From positions 2,369,830-2,433,829 of the forward strand of contig NZ_CP129104.1 in the NCBI RefSeq assembly GCF_030406605.1: a stretch of DNA of 64,000 nt. Reading direction: 5' to 3'. Positions 25,738-39,096 of the stretch are shown here, in pieces. The stretch is from Curtobacterium sp. 458 (GTDB taxonomy: Bacteria > Actinomycetota > Actinomycetes > Actinomycetales > Microbacteriaceae). The translations under genes and the position numbers were made by a program. Every line of letters begins with the position of its first letter. Position 1 is the first letter of the stretch. Under the pieces are notes generated by a model. It made no database searches. It worked only from the letters and a program-made list of their open reading frames with translations, and was not told the DNA's origin.

Positions 25738-28500
25738 GTGCCCGCAACCGTGACGACCAGGAGTGCGCCGTGGGGCCACGTGCCCGTGGTCCCGGCCGCT
25801 GCCGACCACTCGATCCTCGACCGGTGGGACCGCGTCGTGGCCAGCCACGGCGACGCCCCGGCGCTGATCCTGCCCGAGGGGGACCTGACGTTCGCCGCGG
25901 TCGACCGTGCGGTCCGTGGGCTCGGCGCCGAGCTGCGCCGAGCCCTGCGTCCGGATGACCACGGCGGGGCCGGCGTCGGTGCGGAGCGCGGTGGCGCCTC
26001 GCGTCCGGTCGGCGTGATGGCCGGGCAGACCGCGGACACGATCGTGGCGGTGCTCGCCCTCGTGGCGGCCGGACGGACCGTGGTGGTGCTCGACGACCAC
26101 CTCCCGGAGGCCAGGCTCGCGCACGTGGTGCGGCTCGCCGACGTCCTGGACGTCGTGGCCGCTCCGGCGTACGCAGCGCAGGCCGCCGCAGCGCTCGACG
26201 GGGCCGGAGCGGTCTCCGGGCTCGTGCACGACCTCGACGCGTTGCAGGAGCGCGCCGCTGCCCACAGAGCCGACACCGACGCCGACACCGACGCCGGTGT
26301 CGAGGTCGCTCCCGACGCCGGTGTCGAGCGGCCGGGAGGCTCCGACCCGCTCGTGATCGTCTTCACCTCCGGCTCGACCGGCCTGCCGAAGGGCGTCGTC
26401 GTCACTCACCGTCAGCAGGTGCGGGACGCCGAGGCCGACGCGCTCTCGCTCGGGTTCGGCCCGGGGGACCGGCTCGCGATCGCCGCGCCGCTGTCCTTCA
26501 CCGCCGGACTCATGTACGCCCTGGCCGCGCTGATGAACGGGTGCGCCGTGGTGGCGCTCGAGCCCCGGGACCGTGGCGTGGAGGGCACGCTCGACGACCT
26601 CGCGACGCACGGTGCGACGACCGTGCTCTGCACCCCGCACCTGCTGCGTTCGATCACAGGCGCCGTCGCCGGCTCGGACCGCGGACCGCGAGCGGGACTG
26701 ACGGGGCTCCGGCTGGTGGTCACGGTCGGCGAGCCGATCACCGGCACCGACGTCGCCGCGACCCGGCCGCACCTCGGCACGCACACCGTGCTCGTGAACG
26801 GGTTCGGGGCGAGCGAACTCGCGAGCGTGGCGTTCTGTCCGGTGCTCCCGGACGACGCGGTCCCGGACGGCGTGGTCCCCGCGGGGTGGCCCATCGAGAG
26901 CAAGACCATCCGCATCGTGCGCGAGGACGGCTCCGAGGCGTCCCCCGGCGAGACCGGTGAGCTCGTCGTCGTCTCGGACGGGGTCACGACCGGGTACTGG
27001 GGTGCGCCGGAGCAGACCGCGGCGCACCTCGGCGTCGACACCGACGGCACCCCGACCTGGCGGCACGGCGACCTCGCGAAGGTCGACGAGTCCGGTCGAC
27101 TCGTCCTGGCCGGACGGGCCGACGACGCCGTGAAGGTCCGCGGGTACCTCGTCGAGCCGTCCGAGGTCGAGGCGGCACTCCGCGCCGTCCCCGAGGTGCA
27201 GGACGTCGTCGTGACGGCGCTCGTCGCCCCACCCGCGGCGACCCGGCTCGTCGCCTACGTGGTGCCCCGACCGGGCCACCGCACGCCGGCGCCCGCCGCG
27301 CTGCGGAAGGTGCTCCGCGGCAGCCTGCCCGAGTACATGGTGCCCGCGGCGATCGTCCCGATGACGGAACTGCCGCGGAACGAGCGCGGCAAGGTGGACC
27401 GCTCGGCGCTGCCCGGTGCGCCGTCCGTCGAGGCCGAGATGACCGAGGCCGCGTACGACCAGTGGGAGCTCGTCGTCGGGCAGATCTGGTCCGAGGTGCT
27501 CGGGTTGTCCGGCGTGCCGCTCGACGAGGACTTCACCGCGCTCGGCGGCGACTCGCTCTCGGCGGAGGAGATGCTCGCCGTCGTGCAGGAGCGGCTCGGT
27601 GTCGCACTGCGGTCCTCGGAACTGCTCGAACACCCGACGCTGCGCCAGTTCGCGCGACGCGTCCGCGGCGGCACGAGCGCGCTCCCGAGCCACCCGGACG
27701 TCGTCAAGGTGTCCTCGGCCCGCACGGTCGGCCGGCTGCCGGTGTTCTGCTTCGCGGGCGGCGGCGCCCTCGCCCTGACGTTCCTGCCACTGTCCCGGTA
27801 CCTCGACGACCACGACGTGTACGCCTTCCAACAGCACGGCCTGGAACGCCGCGGCGTGCCCGACTGGAGCATCGAACGGAGCGCCCGGCGCTACCTCGCG
27901 CTGATGCGCGTCGTGCAGCCCCGCGGACCGTACCTGCTCGTCGGGCACTCGCTCGGCGGCCTCGTCGCCCTCGAGGTGGCGCGTCTGCTCGAGGAGAACG
28001 GCGAGCACGTCGAGCACCTCGCACTGCTCGACACGTACCTCCCGCGGACCAAGAGCGAGCAGGCGCGACTGCTGTTCAGCCGGATGGAGCCCCGACCATC
28101 GCGGAACCCGACGGTCCGAGCGTTCCGCTCCGGCGTCGACCGGGTCGCGCGGCGCATCATGCCCGCCGGCGTGCCCTACGGCGCCCTCGCGGCGAAGCGG
28201 TTCCGGGCCTACACCGCCGGCGTGCTGCGCTTCGGCGGGCAGGACGACTTCGACGCCTTCTTCGACCAGGCCGAGATCGTCACCCGGCGGCACCACCCGA
28301 CGCCGTTCGGTGGCCGCTCCACCTACGTGCTCGCGGACGCCAACCCGGACGCCGACGGCTGGAGCCGCTACCTCGTCGGCGCGTCCGGGACGGTACGGAT
28401 GGCGTGCGAGCACACGTCGCTCCTCCGCGAACCGCACGTCGCGGAGCTCGCTGCGGCGCTGCGCGCCGCGTTCGACGCGGCACCCGTCGCCGCCAGGTGA
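25738..28500 (+). CDS. Single-module NRPS-like enzyme (A-T-TE)
   Basis: 920 residues with three domains and no condensation domain. The adenylation domain (about 20-520) has the P-loop SGSTGLPKG at 211, GFGASELASV, HGDLAKVDE, KVRGYLVEP and the A10 lysine in NERGKVDR. A carrier domain follows with LGGDSLS, where S606 should take phosphopantetheine. The C-terminal alpha/beta-hydrolase thioesterase has GHSLGG with nucleophile S738. It would activate one acyl or amino acid, hold it as a thioester and release, dimerise or transfer it. Substrate is not predictable by eye. It stands immediately before a run of glycosyltransferases, so decoration of a glycan or a linked small metabolite is possible but unproven. 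Confidence 0.9.
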   Translation: MPATVTTRSAPWGHVPVVPAAADHSILDRWDRVVASHGDAPALILPEGDLTFAAVDRAVRGLGAELRRALRPDDHGGAGVGAERGGASRPVGVMAGQTADTIVAVLALVAAGRTVVVLDDHLPEARLAHVVRLADVLDVVAAPAYAAQAAAALDGAGAVSGLVHDLDALQERAAAHRADTDADTDAGVEVAPDAGVERPGGSDPLVIVFTSGSTGLPKGVVVTHRQQVRDAEADALSLGFGPGDRLAIAAPLSFTAGLMYALAALMNGCAVVALEPRDRGVEGTLDDLATHGATTVLCTPHLLRSITGAVAGSDRGPRAGLTGLRLVVTVGEPITGTDVAATRPHLGTHTVLVNGFGASELASVAFCPVLPDDAVPDGVVPAGWPIESKTIRIVREDGSEASPGETGELVVVSDGVTTGYWGAPEQTAAHLGVDTDGTPTWRHGDLAKVDESGRLVLAGRADDAVKVRGYLVEPSEVEAALRAVPEVQDVVVTALVAPPAATRLVAYVVPRPGHRTPAPAALRKVLRGSLPEYMVPAAIVPMTELPRNERGKVDRSALPGAPSVEAEMTEAAYDQWELVVGQIWSEVLGLSGVPLDEDFTALGGDSLSAEEMLAVVQERLGVALRSSELLEHPTLRQFARRVRGGTSALPSHPDVVKVSSARTVGRLPVFCFAGGGALALTFLPLSRYLDDHDVYAFQQHGLERRGVPDWSIERSARRYLALMRVVQPRGPYLLVGHSLGGLVALEVARLLEENGEHVEHLALLDTYLPRTKSEQARLLFSRMEPRPSRNPTVRAFRSGVDRVARRIMPAGVPYGALAAKRFRAYTAGVLRFGGQDDFDAFFDQAEIVTRRHHPTPFGGRSTYVLADANPDADGWSRYLVGASGTVRMACEHTSLLREPHVAELAAALRAAFDAAPVAAR

Positions 28501-28527
28501 CCCTGCGGCCCGCAGCGGCGACCCGAT

Positions 28528-28575
28528 GACGGCCTGGAGGCCCGTGTCGAGCCCGGCACGCGCCTCCCGGCCGTC
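28528..28575 (+). terminator. Terminator after the NRPS-like gene
   Basis: 14-nt arms with one mismatch (28528-28541 and 28562-28575) around a 20-nt loop; belongs to the CTGGAGGC hairpin family that recurs in the window. Confidence 0.7.
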
Positions 28576-28661
28576 CGTCGTCGCTGCCTGCGCCGCCGGC
28601 TGACACCGGTTGCGGGTTTCCGTATCCGCACCCGGGGGTCCGCAAGCGGACCCGCAGGGCG

Positions 28662-28690
28662 TTGACCCGTCACCGCGCCGCCGCGAGGGT
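28662..28690 (+). promoter_or_regulatory. Promoter of the glycosyltransferase operon
   Basis: TTGACC (28662-28667) and GAGGGT (28685-28690) with a 17-nt spacer, giving a leader of about 135 nt before the first GT gene. Confidence 0.45.
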
Positions 28691-28830
28691 TGGAGCACAG
28701 GGGGAAGACCCGCCCCCTGGACCACCCGGCGGCGTCGTACCCGCGCCCCTGCCGGACTGCGGACCGTGATCGTCCGCGCCACGTCCGAAGCACCGAACAC
28801 GGCAACCTGAACCCGACAGGAGCACGTCCA

Positions 28831-29736
28831 ATGCCCGCCAACACCGTCCGACCCGCAGACCCCCGGGTCTCCGTCGTCATCCCGGCGAGGAACGAAGCCC
28901 GCAACCTCGAGATCATCCTGCCCAAGCTGCCCCCGGTGTACGAGGTCATCCTCGTGGACGGCAACTCGGTCGACGACACCATCGCGACCGCGCAGCGGCT
29001 CATGCCGGACATCCGCGTCGTCCACCAGACCCGCAAGGGCAAGGGCAACGCGCTCGCGTGCGGCTTCGAGGCCGTCACCGGCGACGTCGTCGTCATGTTC
29101 GACGCCGACTGCTCCGCCGACCCGGACGAGATCCCGCGCTTCGTGCAGGCCCTCGTGGACGGCGCCGACGTCGCCAAGGGCACGCGCTACGCGCTCGGCG
29201 GTGGCAGCGACGACATCACGATCGTCCGCAACCTCGGCAACCGCGGCCTCAACATCGTGTGCAACGCCATCCTCGGCACCCGGTACAGCGACCTCTGCTA
29301 CGGCTACAACGCGTTCTGGGCCGACACGCTCCCCGCGATCGCGCTGCTGTCGTCGACGCTCCCGAAGCCGGCCGACGGCTCGATGCTGTGGGGCGACGGG
29401 TTCGAGATCGAGACGGTCCTCACCTGCCGCTGGTCCGCGGCGGAGCTCCGCATCGCCGAGGTCGGCAGCCACGAGAAGCTCCGCGTGCACGGTGCGAGCA
29501 ACCTCAACGCCGTGACCGACGGCATCCGCGTCCTCAAGTCGATCATGCACGAGCGTCGCCGGGCGTCGCAGGCGAAGAGCCGCGCACGCCTCGCCGCAGC
29601 CTCCGCGCTGACGATGCCGGCGCCCGTGTCGCCGATCGACGCCCCCACGGGCGAGATCACCGCGCCGACCGCTCGTGCCCGCACCGCGGACGCCGCGGTG
29701 CTGGACGCCCGCGCGCTCGACGGGGACCTCGCGTGA
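28831..29736 (+). CDS. GT2 family glycosyltransferase
   Basis: 301 residues, soluble, resembling polyprenyl-phosphate sugar transferases (DPM1/WcaA-like). It has the N-terminal VSVVIPARNEARNLE, the DGNSVDDT acidic motif and the metal-binding DAD within FDADCSADPDE. No membrane segment follows, so it probably loads a sugar onto a lipid carrier at the cytoplasmic face. The ATG follows ACAGGAG by 8 nt. Its stop overlaps the next GT start by 4 nt (GTGA). The C-terminal ~45 residues are Ala-rich and probably disordered. Confidence 0.9.
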   Translation: MPANTVRPADPRVSVVIPARNEARNLEIILPKLPPVYEVILVDGNSVDDTIATAQRLMPDIRVVHQTRKGKGNALACGFEAVTGDVVVMFDADCSADPDEIPRFVQALVDGADVAKGTRYALGGGSDDITIVRNLGNRGLNIVCNAILGTRYSDLCYGYNAFWADTLPAIALLSSTLPKPADGSMLWGDGFEIETVLTCRWSAAELRIAEVGSHEKLRVHGASNLNAVTDGIRVLKSIMHERRRASQAKSRARLAAASALTMPAPVSPIDAPTGEITAPTARARTADAAVLDARALDGDLA

Positions 29737-30695
29737 GCAGCGTCGCCGTCGTCATCTGCGCCTACACGCAGCTGCGGTGGGGCGACCTGCTGGACAGCGT
29801 CGAGTCGGCGAAGCGCCAGCCCGAGCAGCCCGAGGTCGTCGTCGTGATCGACCACGAGCCCGAACTGTACGCACGGGCCAAGGCCCGCTGGCCGGAGCTC
29901 AGCGTCGTCGAGAACACCGAGGACCGCGGGCTCTCCGGTGCCCGGAACACCGGCGTCGCGCTGACGGACGCCGACGTCGTCGCGTTCCTCGACGACGACG
30001 CCACGGCGGACGCCGACTGGCTCGGCCACTTGCTCGCGGCGCTCGACGACCCCGAGGTCGTCGGGGTCGGTGGACGGGCGACCCCCTCCTGGCCCGACGC
30101 GACCGGCTCCGGGCCCTACTCCGACGAGCTCCTCTGGATCGTCGGCTGCAGCTACACCGGCCTCCCCGAGACCGCGGGCGACGTCCGCAACGTGATCGGG
30201 TCGAGCATGGCCTTCCGCCGCGAGGCGATCCTCGCCGCCGGCGGCTTCCGCTCCGGCATCGGCCGGGTCGGCAACCAGCCCCTCGGGTGCGAGGAGACGG
30301 AGCTCTGCATCCGGCTCGCACAGGCCCGGCCGGGCAGCCGGATCCGCCACGAACCGCGCTCGAACGTGTCCCACCGCGTGTCGGCGGACCGCGTCACGAT
30401 GCGGTACCTGCGTCGGCGCAGCTACTACGAGGGCATCTCGAAGGCCGTGCTGAGCCGCCGCGTGGGGACGGGCGATTCGCTGTCGAGCGAGTCCACCTAC
30501 CTCACCCGGGTCATCCCCGGTGCCGTCGCCCGCGAGTTGCGCCGCTTCGGACGGGGTGGTGGCATCCGTGCCGCCGCGATCGTGCTCTCCGTCGTCTCGA
30601 CCATCACCGGGTACGCCGTCGGACGGATCCTCGGAGGCGTCGTCGTCTCCGCTCCCGTCACACCCGCCGTCCGCCAACCGATCGGTACCCCATGA
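29733..30695 (+). CDS. GT2 family glycosyltransferase with C-terminal TM
   Basis: 320 residues from a GTG overlapping the previous stop. A GT-A domain is shown by VAVVICAYTQ, NTGVALTDADVVAFLDDDA (an intact DxD) and GCEETELCIRL, the acidic motif expected to supply the catalytic base. A basic stretch and one hydrophobic helix near 285-308 probably anchor the protein. The stop overlaps the next start (ATGA), so this is the middle member of a tightly coupled set. Acceptor and donor sugars cannot be inferred. Confidence 0.9.
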   Translation: MSSVAVVICAYTQLRWGDLLDSVESAKRQPEQPEVVVVIDHEPELYARAKARWPELSVVENTEDRGLSGARNTGVALTDADVVAFLDDDATADADWLGHLLAALDDPEVVGVGGRATPSWPDATGSGPYSDELLWIVGCSYTGLPETAGDVRNVIGSSMAFRREAILAAGGFRSGIGRVGNQPLGCEETELCIRLAQARPGSRIRHEPRSNVSHRVSADRVTMRYLRRRSYYEGISKAVLSRRVGTGDSLSSESTYLTRVIPGAVARELRRFGRGGGIRAAAIVLSVVSTITGYAVGRILGGVVVSAPVTPAVRQPIGTP

Positions 30696-33600
30696 CCAGG
30701 ACGACCCTCACCCGGGTGCTCCGCCCGGTCGTCGACACCTCGCTCGTGCCGACCTGGGACGGCGCCGTCTGGATCGGCGAACTCGACCGGGCCGAGCTCC
30801 ACGGCGCCGGACACCGCGACGCGATCGGGCTGGCCGGCGCCGACGGCTACAGCCGCGCCCGGCTCCTGGTGCGGGACCGCGGCGAGCCCGTCGGGTTCGT
30901 CGAGGCCGAGGTGACCGACCGTCGCCGGATCGGACCCTCGATCGAGCTCCGCACCCTCGAGCGTGCCGTCCGGCACATGCCCACCCCGGAACGACGACCG
31001 GCCGCTGATCAGGCGTTGCCGTCCGTCACCGTGGTGCTCTGCACGGACGGGGACGCGGGGGAGACCATGCGCTCCGTCCTCGCCCAGCGCGGCGTCGCCC
31101 TCGACGTCGTCGTGGTCTCCGCCGGAGCCGACGGCGACGGTCGCACCGAGATCGCCGGTCGGACCGTCACCACGGTGCCCGCCCCGACCGGCGGGCTCGC
31201 CGCCGCGCGGAACGCGGGACTCCTCGCCGCCACCGGCGACGTCGTGACCTTCCTCGGCTCCGGAACGGTCGTCGACCCCGACTGGGCGGCGGCGATCGCG
31301 GCACCGTTCGTGCTCGACGACGACGTGGCCTGCGTCACCGGTCTCGTGCCCACCGCGGAGATCCGGACGCCCGCGCAGCGCTGGCACGACGAGCACACGC
31401 CCGCTGCCCGCACGATCCGCCGTCGGGTGTTCCGACTCGGCGACGAGCCCGGCGACACACCGCTGCACCCCTTCGCGGCGGCCGCCTACGGCACCGGCGC
31501 CAACCTCGCCGTCCGCCGACGGGCCGCGCTCTCGATCGGCGGGTTCGACACCGCGTTCGGACCCGGGACCCGGGTCGGCGGCGGCGACGACCTCGACCTC
31601 TTCACCCGACTGCTGTTCGCGGGTTCCGCGATCGCCGTCGAACCCGCCGCGATCGCCTGGGTGCGGCCCGCGGACGACACCTCGTCGCTCCGCCGGACCG
31701 CCGCCGCGCACGGCCACGGACTCGGAGCCTGGATGACCAAGAACGCCCTCGACCGCGACACCGTCGCAGCGACCGTCGACTCCGTCCCCGAGGCCATCGC
31801 CGCGTTCGCGCGGCTTGGGCTCGAGCAGGGCGACGCGGTCACCGAGCTCGGCGGCGGGAGCGGTCGTCGTGCGGCGGGTCGTCCGGCCGTCGCTGCGGCT
31901 GCGTCCGGTGTCGGTGCTGGTGCTGGTGCTCGTGCCGGCGGTGCTCGTGCTGGTGGTGCTGGTGCTGGCGCGGTGGCCGGAGCCACCGGTAGCGCCGACG
32001 GCGTTGCGGCCGCGACTGCGGGCCCGGCGCTCGCCGGGGTCGAGGAGGCCTGGAACGACACGTCCCGCCGCCTGCGCCGCGTCGAGCGCCGCTCGGTCCT
32101 CGTGGCGCCGTTCCTCGCGCTCGCCGAGCGTCTCGGCGGAGCCGGCACGATCGACCGCACGCGACACGGCCGGCACGAGCTCGCCACCGTCGCGCCCGCG
32201 CCCGTGCTGCCCGGTGCGATGGGACCTGCGGCACGCCTGACCGCCGCCGGCCTGGTCGTCGTGACCCTGCTCGTCGCCGCGGTCGGCGCGGCGTTCGACC
32301 TGCCGGTGGTGCGGGGCTCCGCGATCGGCGTCTTCCTCTTCGCCGTGGTCGGTGTCGCGCCGATGCTGCTCCTGCGCCCGATGCCCCTCGCACGCTTCGC
32401 GCTGTTCGCGGTCACGACGTCGATCGTCGGCACCATCGCGATCGGCTACACGATGGCCACGGCCGGACTGTGGGCGCCCGCGGTGCCCTTCGCCGCGGTG
32501 GTCCTGCTGGTCGCCGTCGCGGTCGCCGCCGCGGTGCCGCGGGACCTCCGTGACCTGCACCGGCAGCGCCTCGAGCGCGCCGCCGCCGGCGGGGCGGAGC
32601 GTCGGTGGACCTGGACGACGACCGGCACGGTCACGTCTGCGTCGCTCGTCGGCCTCCTCGTCGTGGTGGTCACCGCGATCACGCACGTCGGCGACCCGGT
32701 CCCCGACGGACTCTTCGGGTCGCTGGGCATCGGACTGCCGATCGGCCTCGCGATCGTCGTCGCCGCCGCCGTGGTCGCCCTCGTGCGCGGCCGGGGTGTC
32801 GCCCTGCCCGTCGTCGTGCTCGGCGGTGTCGTCCAGCTCGCCCAGGCGATCACGTACGGCATGCCCACCGTCATGGCGGCCGCACGGCACGTCGGGGTGC
32901 TCGAGTACATCCGGCAGTTCGGCCGCACCGACCCCGCCGCCGACATCTTCCAGACCTGGTCCGGCCTGTTCGCCGGCGGTGCCTGGGTCGCCGACGTCGG
33001 CGGCATCGTGAACGCGATGACGATCGCCGCGTGGGTGCCCGTCCTGCTCGCGTTCTCCACGACCATCGGCGTGGGTGTGCTCGCCGCGCACTGGCTGCCG
33101 GGCGCACGGCGTCCGTGGATCGCAGCGTTCCTGACCGCCATGACCGGGTCGCTCAACACGACCTACTTCTCGCCGCAGTCGACCGGCATCCTGCTGTCGG
33201 TCGCGATCCTCGTGCTCGCCACCGGTGCGCTCCGGCGGGTCACCGTGACGGGGGAGGACGGGGAGCCCACGACGATCATGCGTCCGCAGCCGGTGGGGCT
33301 GTCGCGTCTGCTCGGGATCGGTGCGATCAGCATCGTGCTCGCCGTGACGCACCAGATCTCGCCGTACCTCACCGTCGCCGCCATCGTCGTGCTCGTCGTC
33401 TTCCGCATGCTGCGTCCGTGGTGGGTCTCGCTCGTCGTGCTCGTGCCGGCCGTCGTGTTCGCCCTGCTCAACGGCAGCATCCTCGACAAGTTCCTGTCGC
33501 TCGCCGCCGTGGGGCAGGTGCTCACCAACGTGCAGCCGCCGTCGCACGACATGACCGTGCTGCCGAAGCCGCTCGTGACGCGGCTCGCGTTCGACGTGCC

Positions 33601-34361
33601 CGCCGCCGCCCTCGTGGTGCTCGGGCTCGCGGCGATCGTCACCGTGCTGCTCCGCCGCGACCGCGTGCACTGGGGGCTGCTGCTCGCTGCCGCGAGCCCG
33701 ATCTCGCTGCTCGTCGCGACGAACTACGGCCAGGAGGGCATCTTCCGCGTGGTCCTCTTCGCGACGCCCTGGATCGCCGTCCTCGCGGCCGGACTCCCGG
33801 TGCCCGGCGGGCGGTTCGCCTCCGTCGGTCGGCTCGTCACCCTGGCCGGACGCCCGGTCGCCGTGCGGTTCGTCGCCGCCACCGCACTCATCGCGGGCAT
33901 GGTCGCCGTCGGGTCGTTCGGACAGACCGCCCTGGACTGGAACCGCGTCCCCACGCGCAGCCAGTCGGAGGCCACGCAGTACTACGACGCGACGGCGCCG
34001 AAGGGCTCGATCATGCTGCTCACCGGCTCGGCGAACGCCGTCCCGAGCAACACCGGCGCCCGGTACTTCGACGTCGGAGCGCTCTCCCGCGAGGCCTTCG
34101 GGGCGTACCCGGCGAGCGAGGGCTACGACGCCACCGCGGACGTGTCGAACATCACGCGGAAGCTCGTGAGCACCTGGTCGGCGACGAAGTACTACGCCCT
34201 CGTGGCCGCACCGTTCGGCGCCTACGACGAGCGGTACGGCTACCAGAGCGACGCGGACTACCGGAAGCTCGCGGCCGCCATGGCCGACTCGCCGTACTGG
34301 ACGCCCGTCTGGTCGAAGGGCACGACCGTGGTCTACGAGCTCACGACCGAGGGCATGCGCC

Positions 34362-34375
<14 letters not shown>
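30692..34375 (+). CDS. Large membrane protein with degenerate GT2 domain
   Basis: 1227 residues. Order: a ~95-residue N-terminal domain shared with the GT2 gene at 41967; a GT2-like domain (about 105-390); a Gly/Ala/Arg low-complexity linker (about 400-445); roughly 12-14 membrane segments (about 510-1085); and a ~140-residue C-terminal domain likely outside the membrane. In the GT2 domain the metal-binding DDD of the paralogue (residues 193-195 there) reads GSG at 189-191, and GED and the following H-K-H-R motif are also altered, so this domain is probably not catalytic. The membrane part recalls polyprenol-dependent GT-C transferases or polymerases, but I see no decisive motif. Overlaps both neighbours. 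Confidence 0.88.
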
Positions 34376-36760
<2,385 letters not shown>

Positions 36761-36773
<13 letters not shown>

Positions 36774-37705
36774 TCCGTACCACGACCACGACCGAGGACC
36801 CCGGAGCGGTCCGGCCGTCGACGGTCGACCCCGAGGTGGCATCGGCGAACGGCGCTCCGCCCGCGCACGGCGCCGGGCTCTCCCGTCACCGCCGTCCTGG
36901 CCGCCCGGGGCGCCGCAGCGTCGCCCTCACGGTGGGCGCTCTCGTCGTCACCGCGGGGATCGTCGCGGCGGCTGCGACCGGGTCGTCCACGGGCAGCGCC
37001 GTCGACCCGAGCGGCGAGACCATGCCCACCGCGGCCGCCTCGGGGTGGAAGCGCGTGTTCTCCGAGGACTTCGCCGAACCGACCGCGACCGGCGGCTTCG
37101 AGAAGCCCTACGCCGACCGGTTCTCCGTGTACCACGGCTTCGCGGACACCGCCGGCACCGGCCGGTACTCGGCATCCGCGCTGACGGCGCACGACGGCGT
37201 GCTCGACATGCGGATGCGCACCACCGCGGGCGGGACACCCCTCGCGGGCGGCATCGTGCCGCTGGTCGACGGGAAGTGGGGCGGCCAGACCGCCGGCCGG
37301 TACAGCATCCGGCTCCGGAGCGACGAGGTCGACGGGTACGGCGTCGCCGTCCTGCTCTGGAGCGACCGGAACGTGTGGGCCGACGGCGAGGTCGACTTCC
37401 CGGAGGGGGCGCTCGGTGCGCCGGCGTGGCTGAACGTGCACTGCCTCGTGGACCCGGCGGAGAAGTGCATCCACCAGGAGACGGCGGCCTCGCTCAAGGA
37501 CTGGCACACGTACACGATCGACTGGACGCCGCAGCGGATGACGTTCTCGATCGACGGTCGGCAGATCGCCTCGACGGACAAGGACATCCCGACGATGCCG
37601 ATGCACTTCGTCGTGCAGGCCGGCTCGCTCGGTGGGGTGCCGCCGAAGGAGTCGGACGGCTCGCTGCTCATCGACTGGATCACGGTCGACGTCCCGGAGT
37701 CCTGA
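36761..37705 (+). CDS. Membrane-anchored or secreted GH16 glycoside hydrolase
   Basis: 314 residues. A Pro-rich N-terminus precedes one hydrophobic segment (about 52-73) that serves as anchor or signal. The GH16 jelly-roll domain has the catalytic ExDxxE pattern as EVDFPE (E210, D212, E215), preceded by YGVAVLLW and followed by HTYTIDWTP. GH16 enzymes cut beta-1,3 or beta-1,4 glycans or transglycosylate them. It is the last gene of the plus-strand glycan operon: its GTG overlaps the PIG-L stop region and follows GGAGG by 8 nt, suggesting it trims the polymer made by the cluster. Confidence 0.9.
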
Positions 37706-37905
37706 CCCGCGACGCGGTCTGGCCGTGGCGCGATCGGACGCGGCGTCTCGCCGTCACGGATCTGGCCGCGAGGCGGACGGGAGGCACGGATCACCTCCGC
37801 CACGCGCCGCACGATCGCCGTGGAGCTGGCTCCGCGCGAGCGGAGCGTCCGGCACGCGCGGCACGGGCGGCTCGGGCAGCGGCCGACGGCGGACGAGGCC
37901 CGCGG
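37706..37905. other. Convergent intergenic region
   Basis: 200 bp between convergent genes. It includes a GGACGGGAGGCACGG half-site (37775-37789) of the recurrent hairpin family; I see no full stem and no gene. Confidence 0.45.
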
Positions 37906-39096
37906 TCAGCGCCCCGCGTGCTCCTCGAGCGCCGTGAGCAGTGCCGCGACGTGCGGGGTCCGACCGTAGCGGGCGCTCACGTGGGCCCGGCCGCGCGCAC
38001 CCAGCGACGGGTCGGCCGCGGCCTCGGCGAGGACCTCGACGATCCGTCCGGCGAGGGCGTCCGGGTCGGTCGGGTCGACCGTGTACCGCGCCCACTCGTC
38101 GGAGAGGATCTCGGCTGTGCCGCCCGACGCGGCCGCGACGACGGGCGTCCCCGCCGACATCGCCTCGACGACCGTGCGACCGAAGCCCTCCGGCTCGATC
38201 GACGGCACGACGACGAGGTCCGCCGCGTGCAGGAGCGGCAGCACGTCGTCGCGCTCGGGGAGCACCACGACGCTGCCGTCGGGCAGCGCGTCGACCGCCT
38301 GCTGGACGGGGGCCGTCTCGTCGGGGTAGAGGGCGCCCGCGAGGACGAGGACCGGTGCGGTCGGCGCGGAGCCGGCCGTGGACGGGCCGGCGACCCGCTC
38401 GCGGACGTGGGCCGCCGTGCGGACGCGACTCCATGCCTCCAGGAGGGCCACGACGCCCTTGGCTCGGCTGAGGCGACCGTAGTAGAGCACGACGGGGGCG
38501 TCGGCCGGCAGGCCGAGCCGCTCGCGGGCAGCGCGCGTGTCGTTGGCCGTCGGGGGCGGGAACTCGGCGGTGTCGACGCCGTTCGGGACGATCGTGATCC
38601 GGTCGCGCGGCGCGCCGACCGAGGCCCACGCATCGGCCATCGCCGAGGAGACCGCGAGGTAGCGGGTCCGCCCGCCGGCGAACGGACGGAGGCGCCCGTA
38701 GTTCGGGGCGTGGTGGAGGTGAACGGCGAGCGGCACGCGCGACACCGCGGACAGGACGCGGCCGTAGGGCAGGTACTCGGGTCGGTTCAACCAGATCACG
38801 TCGGGTCGCCAGCTGCGGATGCGGAGACCCTCGCGGACGAAGCGGAGGACGTCGCGGAACGCCGTGCGGACGCCGAAGCGCGGGTCGGTCCCGTGCACGA
38901 GGCGCACGCCGAGTCGCTCGTAGGGCGGTCGGCCCTCGCCGGGGCGGGCCATCTCGTCGTCCCGGTGCCAGACGACGACGTCGTGGCCGGCCGCGACGAG
39001 TTCCTCGGTGTCCTCGAGGACGCACCGCTCGAGCCCACCGGTGATCGCCAGCCCGGAGGTGACGAGGGCGATGCGCAGGGGGCGTGCGGTGGTCAT
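37906..39096 (-). CDS. GT4 family glycosyltransferase
   Basis: 396 residues with the GT-B layout: N-terminal IALVTSGLAITGGLER, the linker VPNGVDTAEF, the YYGRLSRAKGV donor region and the C-terminal EPEGFGRTVVEAMSAGTPVVA loop with the E-x7-E type signature. It transfers a sugar from a nucleotide donor to a growing glycan at the cytoplasmic face. The ATG at 39096 overlaps the flippase stop (ATGA), making it the third gene of a minus-strand operon (GT14-like, flippase, GT4). Confidence 0.92.
   Translation of the reverse strand: MTTARPLRIALVTSGLAITGGLERCVLEDTEELVAAGHDVVVWHRDDEMARPGEGRPPYERLGVRLVHGTDPRFGVRTAFRDVLRFVREGLRIRSWRPDVIWLNRPEYLPYGRVLSAVSRVPLAVHLHHAPNYGRLRPFAGGRTRYLAVSSAMADAWASVGAPRDRITIVPNGVDTAEFPPPTANDTRAARERLGLPADAPVVLYYGRLSRAKGVVALLEAWSRVRTAAHVRERVAGPSTAGSAPTAPVLVLAGALYPDETAPVQQAVDALPDGSVVVLPERDDVLPLLHAADLVVVPSIEPEGFGRTVVEAMSAGTPVVAAASGGTAEILSDEWARYTVDPTDPDALAGRIVEVLAEAAADPSLGARGRAHVSARYGRTPHVAALLTALEEHAGR

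Larger units (their letters stand above)
28501..28830 (+). other. Intergenic region before glycosyltransferase operon
   Basis: 330 bp with a terminator, several G/C-rich short palindromes around 28612-28660 and a promoter; no gene seen. Confidence 0.6.

Noticed and set aside
25684..29550. Very long open frame on the minus strand opposite the NRPS-like gene and first GT
   Set aside because: It is the complement of a well-supported gene with all catalytic motifs; open antisense frames are expected at this GC content, and the product is Arg/Asp/Val-rich without domains.
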